A stretch of 64,000 bases of DNA from positions 1,337,598 through 1,401,597 of the forward strand of contig NZ_KI911563.1 in NCBI RefSeq assembly GCF_000515335.1, in the 5' to 3' direction. The stretch's first letter is position 1, and each line of letters opens with the position of its first letter. Positions 26,201 to 35,685 of the stretch are shown piece by piece. The position numbers and the translations under genes are program-made. Source of the stretch: Cohnella panacarvi Gsoil 349. Lineage in GTDB: Bacteria > Bacillota > Bacilli > Paenibacillales > Paenibacillaceae. The notes under the pieces are model-generated. The model made no database searches and was not told where the DNA came from. It saw nothing but the letters and a program-made list of their open reading frames with translations.

Positions 26201-26664
26201 TTACCCACCTCGCGATCCGACATTCTCTTCACGGCGCGGTCTATCTTCGAATCAATCTCGGACTGGACCCAAGCTGTTAGTTTTTCAAGTAAGCTAATGG
26301 GCAACCACTCTGCCCACCCTGCGCGGACCGCGTTCGCTGTCATGGACTTAATCGTATGGTGCAGCAGCCCGACGACGAGAATCCCAAATACGACGCCGGG
26401 GATTCCGAACACCACGTCGATCATGTGGCCCCCTGCCGGCAATAACAGCATGAAGAACGTTCGGAACACGCCGTCAATCCCGTAGTGCGAGGCGTAGGTG
26501 TTATCCTTGCGCGATGCTCTCGATCCGCTTAGCCAATCTAATAGAATAAAGAATGCTAATGCGAATACGCTGAACATTACAGCCGTTCCCTCGCCATAGA
26601 TAAATTCAAAAATCGGAAGAGCAATAGCTCCGATACTCGATGCCGCGATTTGTTCCCTATTCAT
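26197..26664 (-). CDS. Phage holin family protein
   Basis: 155 residues from ATG 26664 (AGGAGG upstream). Three hydrophobic segments are visible (VMFSVFALAFFILLDWL; TFFMLLLPAGGHMIDVVF; GVVFGILVVGLLHHTI), as in the toxin-secretion/phage-lysis holin family of Firmicutes, with LDWLSGSRASRKD as a family-like loop. It should permeabilise the membrane for endolysin release. Confidence 0.88.
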   Translation of the reverse strand: MNREQIAASSIGAIALPIFEFIYGEGTAVMFSVFALAFFILLDWLSGSRASRKDNTYASHYGIDGVFRTFFMLLLPAGGHMIDVVFGIPGVVFGILVVGLLHHTIKSMTANAVRAGWAEWLPISLLEKLTAWVQSEIDSKIDRAVKRMSDREVGK

Positions 26665-26701
26665 GTGTAGCCTCCTAGGTGTGAGCCGTGATGTATGTGA
26701 A

Positions 26702-26725
26702 AGAGCCCCGATTACGCGGAGCCCT
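26702..26725 (-). terminator. Terminator-like hairpin after the 1445-residue gene
   Basis: On the minus strand AGGGCTCCG and CGGGGCTCT pair around CGTAAT, followed by TTTCAC. Two pairs are G-T, so strength is moderate. Confidence 0.5.
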
Positions 26726-26728
26726 GTG

Positions 26729-29700
26729 TTACTGCTGACCGGCAACAGCCTTATAAGCGGTGCGCGCCATCGTATTTCGTAGCTCTGTGAGCTCGCGCTT
26801 CATCCGTTTAGCCTCTCCAGCAGAGAGGTCCATATCATCGACCGCGCGGATCGCTTTGGTGATGTCGGACATGTCACTGGCTACGGAATCGAGGTACTTC
26901 CGTGCTGCGTCGTTGTATCCTGCCGGAGGTTCACCCGTGACCTTGAAATCCTGGTACTGCGTATCGACCTTATCTTTCAACTCGTAGAAGTACCTTGTCG
27001 CATCGGTCGTGAACACCGGGTCCGCTGTGACCTGCTTCGTAAGCATGTCCGTTACCGTGCCACCTTTTGCCGAAGCGGGGAGCGCAAGCTGCCCGACGAC
27101 GCCGGTATACGATCGGATTAAATGATCGACTTGTTTAGGCGATACGTTCAGGATGTCGCCGATCTTCTTCCCGATCTCCGAGGTGTTCGCGTCGTACTGG
27201 TTACGAGGCGAAGCACCCTCGAGGTATCCAGGCACGATCGGCGCCCCGGCAAAATTCTCGTTAGCGGCAACATCAACCAGCGGGCCAGCGATCGTATCAC
27301 GTATCGGAGAGACAGCGGCGCCCATGAAATCACCCTCGGCGAGCTCCTTAGCCGGAACACCTGGAGGAGCGAACGCGGTCGTGATCGTATCGGAAAAGTC
27401 GCGGAACGACTCCGGATCCTTATCAACCCACTCGCGCAAAGCTCGTTCAACTGCTGATCCGAACGGAACTCCGATCTCGCGCGGCCTTGGGATCTTAATA
27501 AACGTGCCGTCGCCTTTCGGGATGTTGAAGAAGTTGTCTTTCTGATAGTTGCTCAGGTTCTCGTACGCCTCGTCACCGTGATTTAGCGCATAGAGCGCGA
27601 TCGTCGGCAATGTAACGGCCAGGAGCGACTTCGAGACCGCGGCGCCCGGCTTATCCTTAAAAATACGCGCCGTCTTATCCAAGCCCTGCAGAGCAGCGTT
27701 CAAGTACAAGAAGATCGCGTCGGCCTCCTTCGAAACGGTGCCGTGCCGTTTGAAGTTGGTCGTGATGTCGTTCGCCTCGTACAACCCTTCCACGCGGCTG
27801 CCGTAGCTGTCTCCGCCGGCCTCCGTTAGGCGCTTGAATTCCCCAAGACGCGGGGCCGACTCTATCACGTTGCTCAGATTCTCGAGCGCGCTCTTCGCAC
27901 GCGGGAGGAACCCTAGCCCCCTGCGGGTTTGCGGCAGGATGGATTGCTTGCTCTGCGCGAGGAGATCACGGTCGGCCGCGACCGGGCTGGAATGTCCTCC
28001 GCCTACTGCCTTGTACCGCTTGTACAAGTCCTTATTCCCGAAGGTGCTAACGACGCCGTCAAGCAAGTCCCAAGCAAAGCGGGACGGGTTATTCGTGGTC
28101 TTGGACGCGATGAATGCGGTCGGGATGTCTCGAAAGATATTCCGCGTTAGCGAGAAGATCGGGTTAATGCCGGTCGTCAGCACCTTAACGAGGTTCGTCG
28201 CCTTACGTGCGGACTCTAGCACCTTACTGCGTGCCTGCGGCGTAATATTAACGAGTGCCTCCAGGAGTGCGGGGTCGTTCACGCGCAGATAGACACGCTC
28301 CCCATCGATCAGACCGCTTATGACATTATCCTTTTCAATATCGCTCTTCCGGAGCGTCCGGTTAAACTCATCGTCCATACTCTCGATCAACTTATCGAAT
28401 CCGTCGTCACCGAGCGATCCGGGTTCGACCTTCTCGCGTTTTAACTCTACCGCGAAATCTCCGAAGCTCTCCGGATCTTTACGGATGTTCTTGATAAGGG
28501 TTTGCATAACCTCGTTACGCTTAGCCGTCTTCACGTAACGGTCAACATACTCGATCATGGATTCGATCGGGTCGATGATGTCGCGCTCCGACCCCGTAGG
28601 CGAATACTTCTTAACCGGGTTATTCTGATTCCCGTATCCGCGCTTCGCCCCGAGCCCCTTGCCCGCGCGCTCAAGCTTGGAGAAGAATCGTTTATTCGGC
28701 ACCCAATAGGGATTCGCATCTTTCCACGCCTTCGCCGTCTCGGGCGAGATGATCCCGGTGTCAACGAGCCAGGACTTCGTCAGTTGCTCATTCCACTCGT
28801 AGAGTTGATCGGCGATCTTCGCAAACTCCGGATACGTCCGATCGTAATCGGCGATCTTCTGCTTCACCTTATCGACCGTCATATTCGCTTTACGGTTATA
28901 CACCGTCTCGTCCCGAAGCATCCGCGTCTCGGCATGTTTCGCGATGAGGTAGTCCGTGAAATTCTTGTATGCCCGGCGTGGAATCTGACTCGTGATGTCC
29001 TTGAGAGATTGGCCGATCACATCGCCCTTAGCGTTCACGAGCTGTTCAGTTAAGATGTGGTTGGAGACCATATCGGAGCCGCGAGAGTTAAGCGCCAAGT
29101 AATAGGAACGCTCCTCCGGCGAAAGCGGCGTACCCGTTACAGACTCAACGTACTTGTCAAACTGATTAATGCGTTGCTGATTATCGAACGCGTTCGTGTA
29201 GAAGTTATTAACCGCGTTCTCGAAGCTGATCGGCTCCTTCTCTGCTCCGGAGCGGATGTATGTCCGCGTGTCCTCCGGGTGGGTGAACCGACCTTTATCG
29301 CCTTTCGGAACGAACCCGAGCAGGTCTGCGTCGCTCGCTGCCCGAGCAGCTCCGTCTTCTCCAGCCTGTGCCGTCTCGCGCATGATCGGACGACGTACTG
29401 TAGGAAGCTCGGGCTGCGGGAAACCGAGATTACGGCGTTTTGCGATTCTCTCCGCCGCATATTTGCTAGGCTGAACGTCAGGAGATCTTTCAACGCTAAC
29501 CGTAGGCTCAGTAAGAGAACTAGCATTAACTTTACTTATGGATGGCATTTTCGACTTTGCCAAATCCAATACGGATTGATACGCATCTTTCGGAGCCCAC
29601 CACAATTCATTTCCAGCAGCGACCACGACGTCATTCTTACGTACGCGCGCTTCTAGGATATGAGAACCTTTCAACAATTCAGGGTTCTCGATCAATCTGC

Positions 29701-31066
29701 CACTGGTATGGTTTTCAAGATGATGTTCAACGTATTTCTTTGAAGTAGACACATATTTTCCGGGAAGTATGATTTTTTCGGAAAGCGGAGCAACACGATA
29801 AATGGTGACAAATTCACCTTCCGGAATCGGGACTTCAAATTCAGTGCCTATTCCGTACCCATCTTCAAAAGTTCGCGGATCCGACAAAAGATACTTATCA
29901 TATTCCCCGGATAAACGACTCGATTGCGCTTCCATCGGCGATGGCATCGGAGGTTCTGCAGAAAGTCCGAACTCCTTTTGAAAGTCTGATTGTTCATATA
30001 TCGTGCCGGGAATTTGTGAGAATTCTTCTCTCGTCATCTCCCAAGGCTGTTTTTGATCGCTTGAAGGTAATTCGCTTACGACAGCGCCTTCTACCGGAGA
30101 TGAACGAAGAGACTTGTCGACCCGCAGCTTTCCGGAATACTGAGGCAATTTGCTTGTGCGGTCAAGTGCATCTACGGCACTTAGGGCACCTCTAGCAGCT
30201 CCTTCTGCAGCTCCTCGAGCACCTCTAACCCCTTCAGCAATTGCACGACCGGCAGCCGGTAGAAGGCCGAACGCGCCACCGACAGCCCCTGCTACCGCCA
30301 GGTCTTTACCTGATGCCTCGGGGTTAACGATAAGCTCTTGCGCGATGTTCGTCGGCACGCCCTCCGCAACGCCTTTGATTGCTGACGCGGCTACCCTTCC
30401 AGTTGCGGCTTTCAATCCGTCAGCCGCACTATCAAGTCTAGGCGCATATCTAGATATCGCTTGCCCCGTTCCTTGATAGATGCCACCCATCGGTGAACCG
30501 GAGAACGTAATATTACCGATCGTATTAAGCGCTCCTCCGGCTAATTGAGCGGCCTTGCTAGGCTCATACAGTTTATCGCGATCCGATGCCGTGCCTAACT
30601 GTTGGCGTGCCGATACCATTAAAGGAGCTTCGGCAACGGCTTCGATTGCCGCCCCGATCGGACGGAGCAAAGCGGGCCATTTCTTTGTATCTTCGCGGAC
30701 ACGTTCTATATAGTTCGGACGATCCGGCTCTACAGGCTGTGTTGCGGCAATACGCTTTATGCCCTCTTGGCTTAGTTTAAGTGGTCCGCCGCCATGTTGA
30801 GAGGCAAAGTCCATGCCGATCGACTTCATTGTCTCATTCGCTAGACGGTCCTTCTCTCGCTCGGCCTCTAGGTTACTTATTTCCAACAGGCGAGACGGTC
30901 CCATAGCGTCGGCATACTGCTTATTCTCAGCGGCGCGGATGCGTTCAGGCATATTACGGGACTTATAGTCTTCCGGGGACGTGAGCCCACTAGATGAACT
31001 ACTAGAGGTAGAGGAGACTGACACGCCCTTTCGCTTCTTGTAATCATCCGGACTGGTCAGTGCCAT
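26729..31066 (-). CDS. Large internal virion protein (probable ejection protein), 1445 residues
   Basis: AGGAGG precedes the ATG. The N-terminus repeats a short motif (LTSPDDYKKRK and LTSPEDYKSRN). Residues 130-290 are Ala/Gly-rich and amphipathic (GAVGGAFGLLPAAGRAIAEG). Residues 415-500 form an ADP-ribosyltransferase-like patch (VTIYRVAP; PGKYVSTSKKY). A long helical region follows, resembling large polyvalent-protein domains (DPIESMIEYVDRYVKTAKRN). In short-tailed phages such proteins are packaged with DNA and ejected to span the cell envelope. Bases 29500-30120, coding for the patch, are more AT-rich than the rest. The ejection role is inferred from size, position and lack of a tape measure. 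Confidence 0.75.
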   Translation of the reverse strand: MALTSPDDYKKRKGVSVSSTSSSSSSGLTSPEDYKSRNMPERIRAAENKQYADAMGPSRLLEISNLEAEREKDRLANETMKSIGMDFASQHGGGPLKLSQEGIKRIAATQPVEPDRPNYIERVREDTKKWPALLRPIGAAIEAVAEAPLMVSARQQLGTASDRDKLYEPSKAAQLAGGALNTIGNITFSGSPMGGIYQGTGQAISRYAPRLDSAADGLKAATGRVAASAIKGVAEGVPTNIAQELIVNPEASGKDLAVAGAVGGAFGLLPAAGRAIAEGVRGARGAAEGAARGALSAVDALDRTSKLPQYSGKLRVDKSLRSSPVEGAVVSELPSSDQKQPWEMTREEFSQIPGTIYEQSDFQKEFGLSAEPPMPSPMEAQSSRLSGEYDKYLLSDPRTFEDGYGIGTEFEVPIPEGEFVTIYRVAPLSEKIILPGKYVSTSKKYVEHHLENHTSGRLIENPELLKGSHILEARVRKNDVVVAAGNELWWAPKDAYQSVLDLAKSKMPSISKVNASSLTEPTVSVERSPDVQPSKYAAERIAKRRNLGFPQPELPTVRRPIMRETAQAGEDGAARAASDADLLGFVPKGDKGRFTHPEDTRTYIRSGAEKEPISFENAVNNFYTNAFDNQQRINQFDKYVESVTGTPLSPEERSYYLALNSRGSDMVSNHILTEQLVNAKGDVIGQSLKDITSQIPRRAYKNFTDYLIAKHAETRMLRDETVYNRKANMTVDKVKQKIADYDRTYPEFAKIADQLYEWNEQLTKSWLVDTGIISPETAKAWKDANPYWVPNKRFFSKLERAGKGLGAKRGYGNQNNPVKKYSPTGSERDIIDPIESMIEYVDRYVKTAKRNEVMQTLIKNIRKDPESFGDFAVELKREKVEPGSLGDDGFDKLIESMDDEFNRTLRKSDIEKDNVISGLIDGERVYLRVNDPALLEALVNITPQARSKVLESARKATNLVKVLTTGINPIFSLTRNIFRDIPTAFIASKTTNNPSRFAWDLLDGVVSTFGNKDLYKRYKAVGGGHSSPVAADRDLLAQSKQSILPQTRRGLGFLPRAKSALENLSNVIESAPRLGEFKRLTEAGGDSYGSRVEGLYEANDITTNFKRHGTVSKEADAIFLYLNAALQGLDKTARIFKDKPGAAVSKSLLAVTLPTIALYALNHGDEAYENLSNYQKDNFFNIPKGDGTFIKIPRPREIGVPFGSAVERALREWVDKDPESFRDFSDTITTAFAPPGVPAKELAEGDFMGAAVSPIRDTIAGPLVDVAANENFAGAPIVPGYLEGASPRNQYDANTSEIGKKIGDILNVSPKQVDHLIRSYTGVVGQLALPASAKGGTVTDMLTKQVTADPVFTTDATRYFYELKDKVDTQYQDFKVTGEPPAGYNDAARKYLDSVASDMSDITKAIRAVDDMDLSAGEAKRMKRELTELRNTMARTAYKAVAGQQ

Positions 31067-31079
31067 GGGTCAGCCTCCT

Positions 31080-32564
31080 TTACTGGTAATAAGCCATATA
31101 CTTATTGATGAGTGCTTGCCGCTCAGCCTCGTTCGCACTATACCAATCGCCGTCTTTCATTGCGGCGTCAATGGCTTTCTGACGGATCGCGGAGTCGTCG
31201 GACTTCTCCGTTATGCCGTAGAACGAAGGTAGCGACTTGAGGATGTCGTCATAACCTTCTCTACCTAGTCGCTTCGTGATCTCCGGCGCGTTCTCGGTAA
31301 GCCAGCCGCGAGCTTCATCAGGCGAACCGAATTTTCTGAGTCCACTCATGACCTCCGCTTCGAAGTCATTCGTACCTGCGGCAGCCGCGTCTTTTTCTTG
31401 CTGATACTTGAATTCCTTATCACGGAACGCTTGGTCGGCGATGAACTCCCGTTCACGCTGATTGAGGCTTGCCCATTGAAGCCCGCGAGAGGCGGCCGCG
31501 TCTTTGACCTCTTGCGCGAAGCTCTTTTCCTTGAACGCCTGCTCCCAGACCCGTGCAGCCTTCGACTCGTCGAATTGCGCTTGGTTGAACAGGTTCTCCC
31601 ATTGTTGCTGGGCTTGCCGGAACTCGAAGTCGCGCTGATCCGCTTGTTGGGCATAGTCCTGATGTTCTCCTGCAAGCGTACGCGTTCCGAGTTTACCAAG
31701 CGATGCTTGGCGTTGCTCAGTGGAGAGATTAGGATCATAGAGCGATGGGTCGACTCCCATGCTCGCCAATTGCGCACGGGTATCATCAGCGAGCTTCCGC
31801 AACTCTGCTTGCCGCTCCGGAGTTGCCGATCCGAATTCCTGACCGTAGGTAATCAAGTTTTGGAGCAATGGTTGGGCAGTCCTATCTTTATCGCTGAGAT
31901 AATTGCCCGTCAATTCTGCCTCCGTCACGGATCGGTTGAACTCGTCTCCGCGTAGATTACGCGCCGTGCTTAGCAGGTCAGCAGCAGAGCGCAGGCGATC
32001 CTGGAATTGCCCGTATGCCTGATCTCGATACTGCGGGATATAAGCTGCCGCCTCCTGTTCCGCCCGTTGCTGGATCTGTCCGAGCTGACTGTTCGTCATC
32101 GTGGATTGGAGCAGCCCGCTTGCGTTCATCGTCTCCATCGCCGCTTTCGATGCATCACCGGCACGTAGCTGAGCGAGCTGCCGCTGAGCTTGATAGCCCG
32201 GATCAGTCTCCGGATTGTAGGAGAACGGCGTGTTAACGAGACTCTCTAACCTCCCGAAGAGCTCGTCCTGCTTCGCCTTCCAGTTGTCATACTCTGTCGG
32301 CGGTTTCGTTACCGCCGGCGGTGTTGGGACGGTCATCGTCGACGTGCCGGACGTTGTTGCGCCAGTGGATGGATTTGGAATGTCGGCTGGTGCCGTCACC
32401 GGCGGCTTATCGGATTGCGGCGTGACGGCAGCGGGAAGCTTCGGTATTTGTGCCTTAGCCCAAGCGATCTGACCTGCCGTAGCCTGTCCTCCGGTCGATG
32501 TCTTACCTGCGGCCATATTCTCGATGTACTTGCGCTGGTTATTCGGATCCGGTACTGCAGCCAT
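31080..32564 (-). CDS. Probable internal virion protein, 494 residues
   Basis: A Pro/Thr-rich N-terminus (PPVTAPADIPNPSTG) is followed by a long helical, Gln/Ala/Arg-rich body (YAQQADQRDFEFRQAQQQWENL; EKSFAQEVKDAAASRG). No catalytic motif. Its place next to the 1445-residue protein suggests a second ejection protein, comparable in position to P22 gp7/gp20/gp16. AAGGA lies about ten bases before the ATG. Confidence 0.7.
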   Translation of the reverse strand: MAAVPDPNNQRKYIENMAAGKTSTGGQATAGQIAWAKAQIPKLPAAVTPQSDKPPVTAPADIPNPSTGATTSGTSTMTVPTPPAVTKPPTEYDNWKAKQDELFGRLESLVNTPFSYNPETDPGYQAQRQLAQLRAGDASKAAMETMNASGLLQSTMTNSQLGQIQQRAEQEAAAYIPQYRDQAYGQFQDRLRSAADLLSTARNLRGDEFNRSVTEAELTGNYLSDKDRTAQPLLQNLITYGQEFGSATPERQAELRKLADDTRAQLASMGVDPSLYDPNLSTEQRQASLGKLGTRTLAGEHQDYAQQADQRDFEFRQAQQQWENLFNQAQFDESKAARVWEQAFKEKSFAQEVKDAAASRGLQWASLNQREREFIADQAFRDKEFKYQQEKDAAAAGTNDFEAEVMSGLRKFGSPDEARGWLTENAPEITKRLGREGYDDILKSLPSFYGITEKSDDSAIRQKAIDAAMKDGDWYSANEAERQALINKYMAYYQ

Positions 32565-32591
32565 CCAGCATCAGTCCTTTCTTTGGGAATG

Positions 32592-32615
32592 AAAAAGACA
32601 CCCGCAGAGGGTGTC
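32592..32615 (-). terminator. Terminator
   Basis: On the minus strand GACACCC-TCTGC-GGGTGTC is followed by TTTTTC. It separates the moron-like pair at 32636-33363 from the internal virion genes. Confidence 0.88.
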
Positions 32616-32635
32616 GAGGTGACCTATTACTATTG

Positions 32636-32839
32636 TTATTTTTCAAACTCTTCCCATCCCCCGCCGTCTGTGGGGATGAAAACCATCGTTTTCCCTGTGA
32701 TTCTATTGATTTTGGCTAATGCGGTATTGCCATTTCCGATATTAATTGTCTCGTACCTAATTGGCGTGGGGTAAACGAAGATTGCAAAGATAAAAATTAT
32801 GGCGACAATTAATCCGAACCTGATAAAGTCATTTTTCAT
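32636..32839 (-). CDS. Small membrane-anchored protein, 67 residues
   Basis: One transmembrane helix (GLIVAIIFIFAIFV) followed by a short extracytoplasmic part (INRITGKTMVFIPTDGG). The ATG overlaps the stop of the upstream secreted-protein gene. AT-rich like that gene. Probably a cargo (moron) gene; function unknown. Confidence 0.7.
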   Translation of the reverse strand: MKNDFIRFGLIVAIIFIFAIFVYPTPIRYETINIGNGNTALAKINRITGKTMVFIPTDGGGWEEFEK

Positions 32840-33363
32840 TGTTTTGGTTGCTGCGATTCAAGTTGATCTTTCATCTCATTTAACGACTCTATCTGAGCCG
32901 TAATATCTTCTATCTTCTTTTTCATTTTTTCTTTTCCCTCTTCTGTTGTCGCTCTCTCAAGTGAATTTTTAGCAAAATCCAGCAACGAGTTAAGTGATTT
33001 TAAACCCGCCTCAATACCTTCTAGACTAATGCCGGTTACCGCAGGGTCGTTACCACTCTGCTCTGGCACAGTCTGTTCAGGGATCGTTACAACATCGCTC
33101 ATGATATCATCCTCCTTCTTTGTGAGGATTACAGTATTGTCTTTAAAATCTACATTATACCCGACAGCTTCCGCCAATACTCGGTTTGGAGTATACGACG
33201 AACCATCTACGGCAATAGCCTTCATTTTTAGGGGATCACCGTCGACAACGACAGTATATTCGGTTTGTATTGTCTTGCCGACTTTTGAGGTAGTTTCTGC
33301 CAGCGCTTGTCCTGAGAAAGCTAATGCCGCGCCGATAAGAATGCCTATGACAATCTTTTTCAT
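32836..33363 (-). CDS. Secreted protein with copper amine oxidase N-terminal-like domain
   Basis: 175 residues. Signal peptide MKKIVIGILIGAALAFSGQALA. Then a stalk-type domain of the copper amine oxidase N-terminal family (YTVVVDGDPLKMKAIAVDG; PNRVLAEAVGYNVDFKDNTV), common in Paenibacillus surface proteins. The rest is coiled coil (MKKKIEDITAQIESLNEMKDQ). AT-rich relative to structural genes, so it is likely a lysogenic-conversion cargo rather than a virion part. Confidence 0.75.
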   Translation of the reverse strand: MKKIVIGILIGAALAFSGQALAETTSKVGKTIQTEYTVVVDGDPLKMKAIAVDGSSYTPNRVLAEAVGYNVDFKDNTVILTKKEDDIMSDVVTIPEQTVPEQSGNDPAVTGISLEGIEAGLKSLNSLLDFAKNSLERATTEEGKEKMKKKIEDITAQIESLNEMKDQLESQQPKQ

Positions 33364-33406
33364 TGATTATCATCCTTTGCCATTTTCCCCAATAATACTA
33401 TATAAG

Positions 33407-34192
33407 TTATGAAGTGACTATACCATTTGTTATTGTCAATGGAGTTGTTGCCGCTCCTCCGCTCGTCGAGGCAACATATACCGTTTTGGAAACTGCTGAT
33501 TTGTTAGCCTTATTATCAAGCGCTTGTTGGAGTGTTTGTAGGTTACCTAGGCCGTATACAGAATCCCAGTTCTGGACCTGGACTTGGAACCCGAGATTAT
33601 TCATGATTATATTTCCTGACACAGCTAATACAAGGTCATCAAGCGATTGGATAATCATCCCTCCAGATGGGTTAGGAGTAATTAGCCATTGCTCTACACC
33701 GCCTGCCGCCTGAATTATTATGGGATTTCCAAAATAATCCGACTCTAATTTAATCGAGTTGTTAGCATCTTTAAAAGCTCCGAAAAAATTACCGAGCACA
33801 TTCATTTCTGACCTTGGGTAAGTCCCGTTTGCGGTAGCAATGTACGAACCGATAATAGTGGCGGCTTGGATAAGTACGCCAATCAGAGTGCCAACATTGA
33901 TCGTTCCGAGATTCGCTGAGATCGCCGACAACTCATTGACATCCATCTTGTCAGCAGTAATGGTGTTTGCCGCGATTTCATCGGCTGTGATAGTGTTTGC
34001 CGCGATCTCATTGGCCGTGATCGAGTTCGCTTCAATATTCTCTGCCTTAATACCGCGTGCCCTGATATTGTCGAAGTCGAGATTACCTTCGAGGAGGTAA
34101 TTCAGGATCTTCTGCATCTTGGCGAGCTCGTTGGTTAGCTCCTCCAAACTCTTCGCCGCTTCGGTCAGCACCTTGATCGGTTGTAATGGCAT
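33407..34192 (-). CDS. Fibre or tail-needle-like protein, 261 residues
   Basis: A coiled-coil start (AAKSLEELTNELAKMQKIL) leads into short repeats (SITANEIAANTITADEIAANT) that typically form a trimeric beta-helix stalk in phage fibres. A beta-rich region and a C-terminal head with LQQALDNKANKSAV follow. Position after the gp10-like gene matches the needle (gp26) gene of P22, but the assignment is structural inference. GGAGGT lies six bases upstream of the ATG. Confidence 0.7.
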   Translation of the reverse strand: MPLQPIKVLTEAAKSLEELTNELAKMQKILNYLLEGNLDFDNIRARGIKAENIEANSITANEIAANTITADEIAANTITADKMDVNELSAISANLGTINVGTLIGVLIQAATIIGSYIATANGTYPRSEMNVLGNFFGAFKDANNSIKLESDYFGNPIIIQAAGGVEQWLITPNPSGGMIIQSLDDLVLAVSGNIIMNNLGFQVQVQNWDSVYGLGNLQTLQQALDNKANKSAVSKTVYVASTSGGAATTPLTITNGIVTS

Positions 34193-34196
34193 CTCT

Positions 34197-35606
34197 TTAC
34201 CTCCTCATTGGTAACTCCCTAACTTGGCGAGTCAGTTCATGTATTGTAACCGGCCCCGTACCAACGATCTTTAGGCGGACCGCATTTGCCCCGCGAAGCG
34301 ACGTCGTTGGGATCAGCAGCTCCTTGTACTGAATCTCGCTCGCGGCCGTCAGGCTGTTGACAAGCGTCCAGTCGTTGCCGGCTGCCTTACCGCTCGCGTA
34401 CACCTGTAGCGTGCTGCCAGCTGGCACGGAGGCGACGATCCACAGCTTGTACCATTCCTGCTTACGGGCGATAGAGTCGAGCGCGAACGGCTTCGTAATC
34501 GCCGTCGATGTGATGGCCGAGCCCGCTGCCGTCGTTCCGCCAAGGAGCAGCACGCGCCCGGATGCGTCGCCGATGTAGAACTTCGAGCCGACGCGAAGCA
34601 TCTGCGTGATGGATACGCCGTCCCACGTGTACCAGGCGCCATGCATCGGATCGTACTGCAGCAATGTCGTACTCTCCGTCGCCGATCCATAAGGGATAGC
34701 GAAGTACAGGTACCGCCCGTCCGACTCCGCGACACACTTTGCCAGCTGCGCCGGATTCATAGCACGAGCGAAGTTGTATACCGCCACCGAATAATCCTTG
34801 GTCGGCCTGATTCCGCCGTCATAGCGGAAGATTCCGTCGCGTGAGACGAAGAACTGCACGTCGTCCTTAACTGTAACCGCCTTGTTTCCAGTTGCTCCGA
34901 TGTCGCTTCCGGCCACAGGAAAGCTGTAGTTGCTTGGACCCGTACCGTATAGTTCCGACATCGATGACGGCTTGTACGCCGTAACGTGCTGATACCCTGC
35001 ATTAAGCCCATTGATCGTCTCGCCGTTCGTCGTTTGGTAACCGATCTCGCCGGCATCGTCGACCGTTGACCAGTCGGTCGGCTTATTTAGCGCGCAGAAC
35101 AACACGGAGTTTTCCTTGGCGCAGTACAGCCGGTTAGCCTGCGTTGTAATGTAGTTGCCGCCTGATGGCGCATTCGTGAGGTTCTGAACGGTCGAACCGT
35201 TATACCTCTTGATCGCATCCGTACCGTTCGCGCCGATCAGGTTGATCTCTGTCAGATTCCCCTTAAAGTTGCAGAAAGACCAGTCGGCCGAGGTGTTGAG
35301 CCCCGTCGCCAAACTGGTCCATGTTCCATCATTATTTAGCCGTCTCCAGCTACCGTCGTTAAAGACCGCATGGAGCTCGCTGTCCTTCCATGCGCCGAGT
35401 CCTAGCACGCGCGTCCCGAACGTACCGATGACGCTATAGCCGGGCTTCGTCGTGATTGCAGGATACTTATCCGGACAGAAGTTAATGAGTTCCGTGAACA
35501 CGTTATCGGCTAAATTGAAGCCCTCGTCGTCAGGCTTGTACACGCCGGCGAAGTCCCGGATCGGAATAGGCGGCTTGATGCCAGATATAGGTGTCCAGTT
35601 AGCCAC
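34197..35606 (-). CDS. gp10-like packaged-DNA stabilisation/tail hub protein
   Basis: 469 residues from GTG (GGAGGGG upstream), almost the length of P22 gp10 (472). It reads as a beta-propeller-like repeat protein (LNNDGTWTSLATGLNTSADW; YDPMHGAWYTWDGVSITQML). Its start, with FAGVYKPDDEG and ITTKPGYSVIGTFG, has the lay-out of phage stabilisation proteins (source of parameters, then a fitted propeller). Position between the adaptor/tailspike and the needle-like gene agrees. The exact family is inferred. Confidence 0.65.
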   Translation of the reverse strand: MANWTPISGIKPPIPIRDFAGVYKPDDEGFNLADNVFTELINFCPDKYPAITTKPGYSVIGTFGTRVLGLGAWKDSELHAVFNDGSWRRLNNDGTWTSLATGLNTSADWSFCNFKGNLTEINLIGANGTDAIKRYNGSTVQNLTNAPSGGNYITTQANRLYCAKENSVLFCALNKPTDWSTVDDAGEIGYQTTNGETINGLNAGYQHVTAYKPSSMSELYGTGPSNYSFPVAGSDIGATGNKAVTVKDDVQFFVSRDGIFRYDGGIRPTKDYSVAVYNFARAMNPAQLAKCVAESDGRYLYFAIPYGSATESTTLLQYDPMHGAWYTWDGVSITQMLRVGSKFYIGDASGRVLLLGGTTAAGSAITSTAITKPFALDSIARKQEWYKLWIVASVPAGSTLQVYASGKAAGNDWTLVNSLTAASEIQYKELLIPTTSLRGANAVRLKIVGTGPVTIHELTRQVRELPMRR

Positions 35607-35628
35607 GGTTCACCCCTCCTCTGCAAAA

Positions 35629-35658
35629 TAAAAAGCCGAGGTCGTAAACCCTCGGCTT
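35629..35658 (-). terminator. Terminator after the tailspike gene
   Basis: On the minus strand AAGCCGAGG and CCTCGGCTT form the stem, followed by TTTATTTT. Confidence 0.9.
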
Positions 35659-35685
35659 GCTGCGCATTATCGTCCGTAGGTTCAC

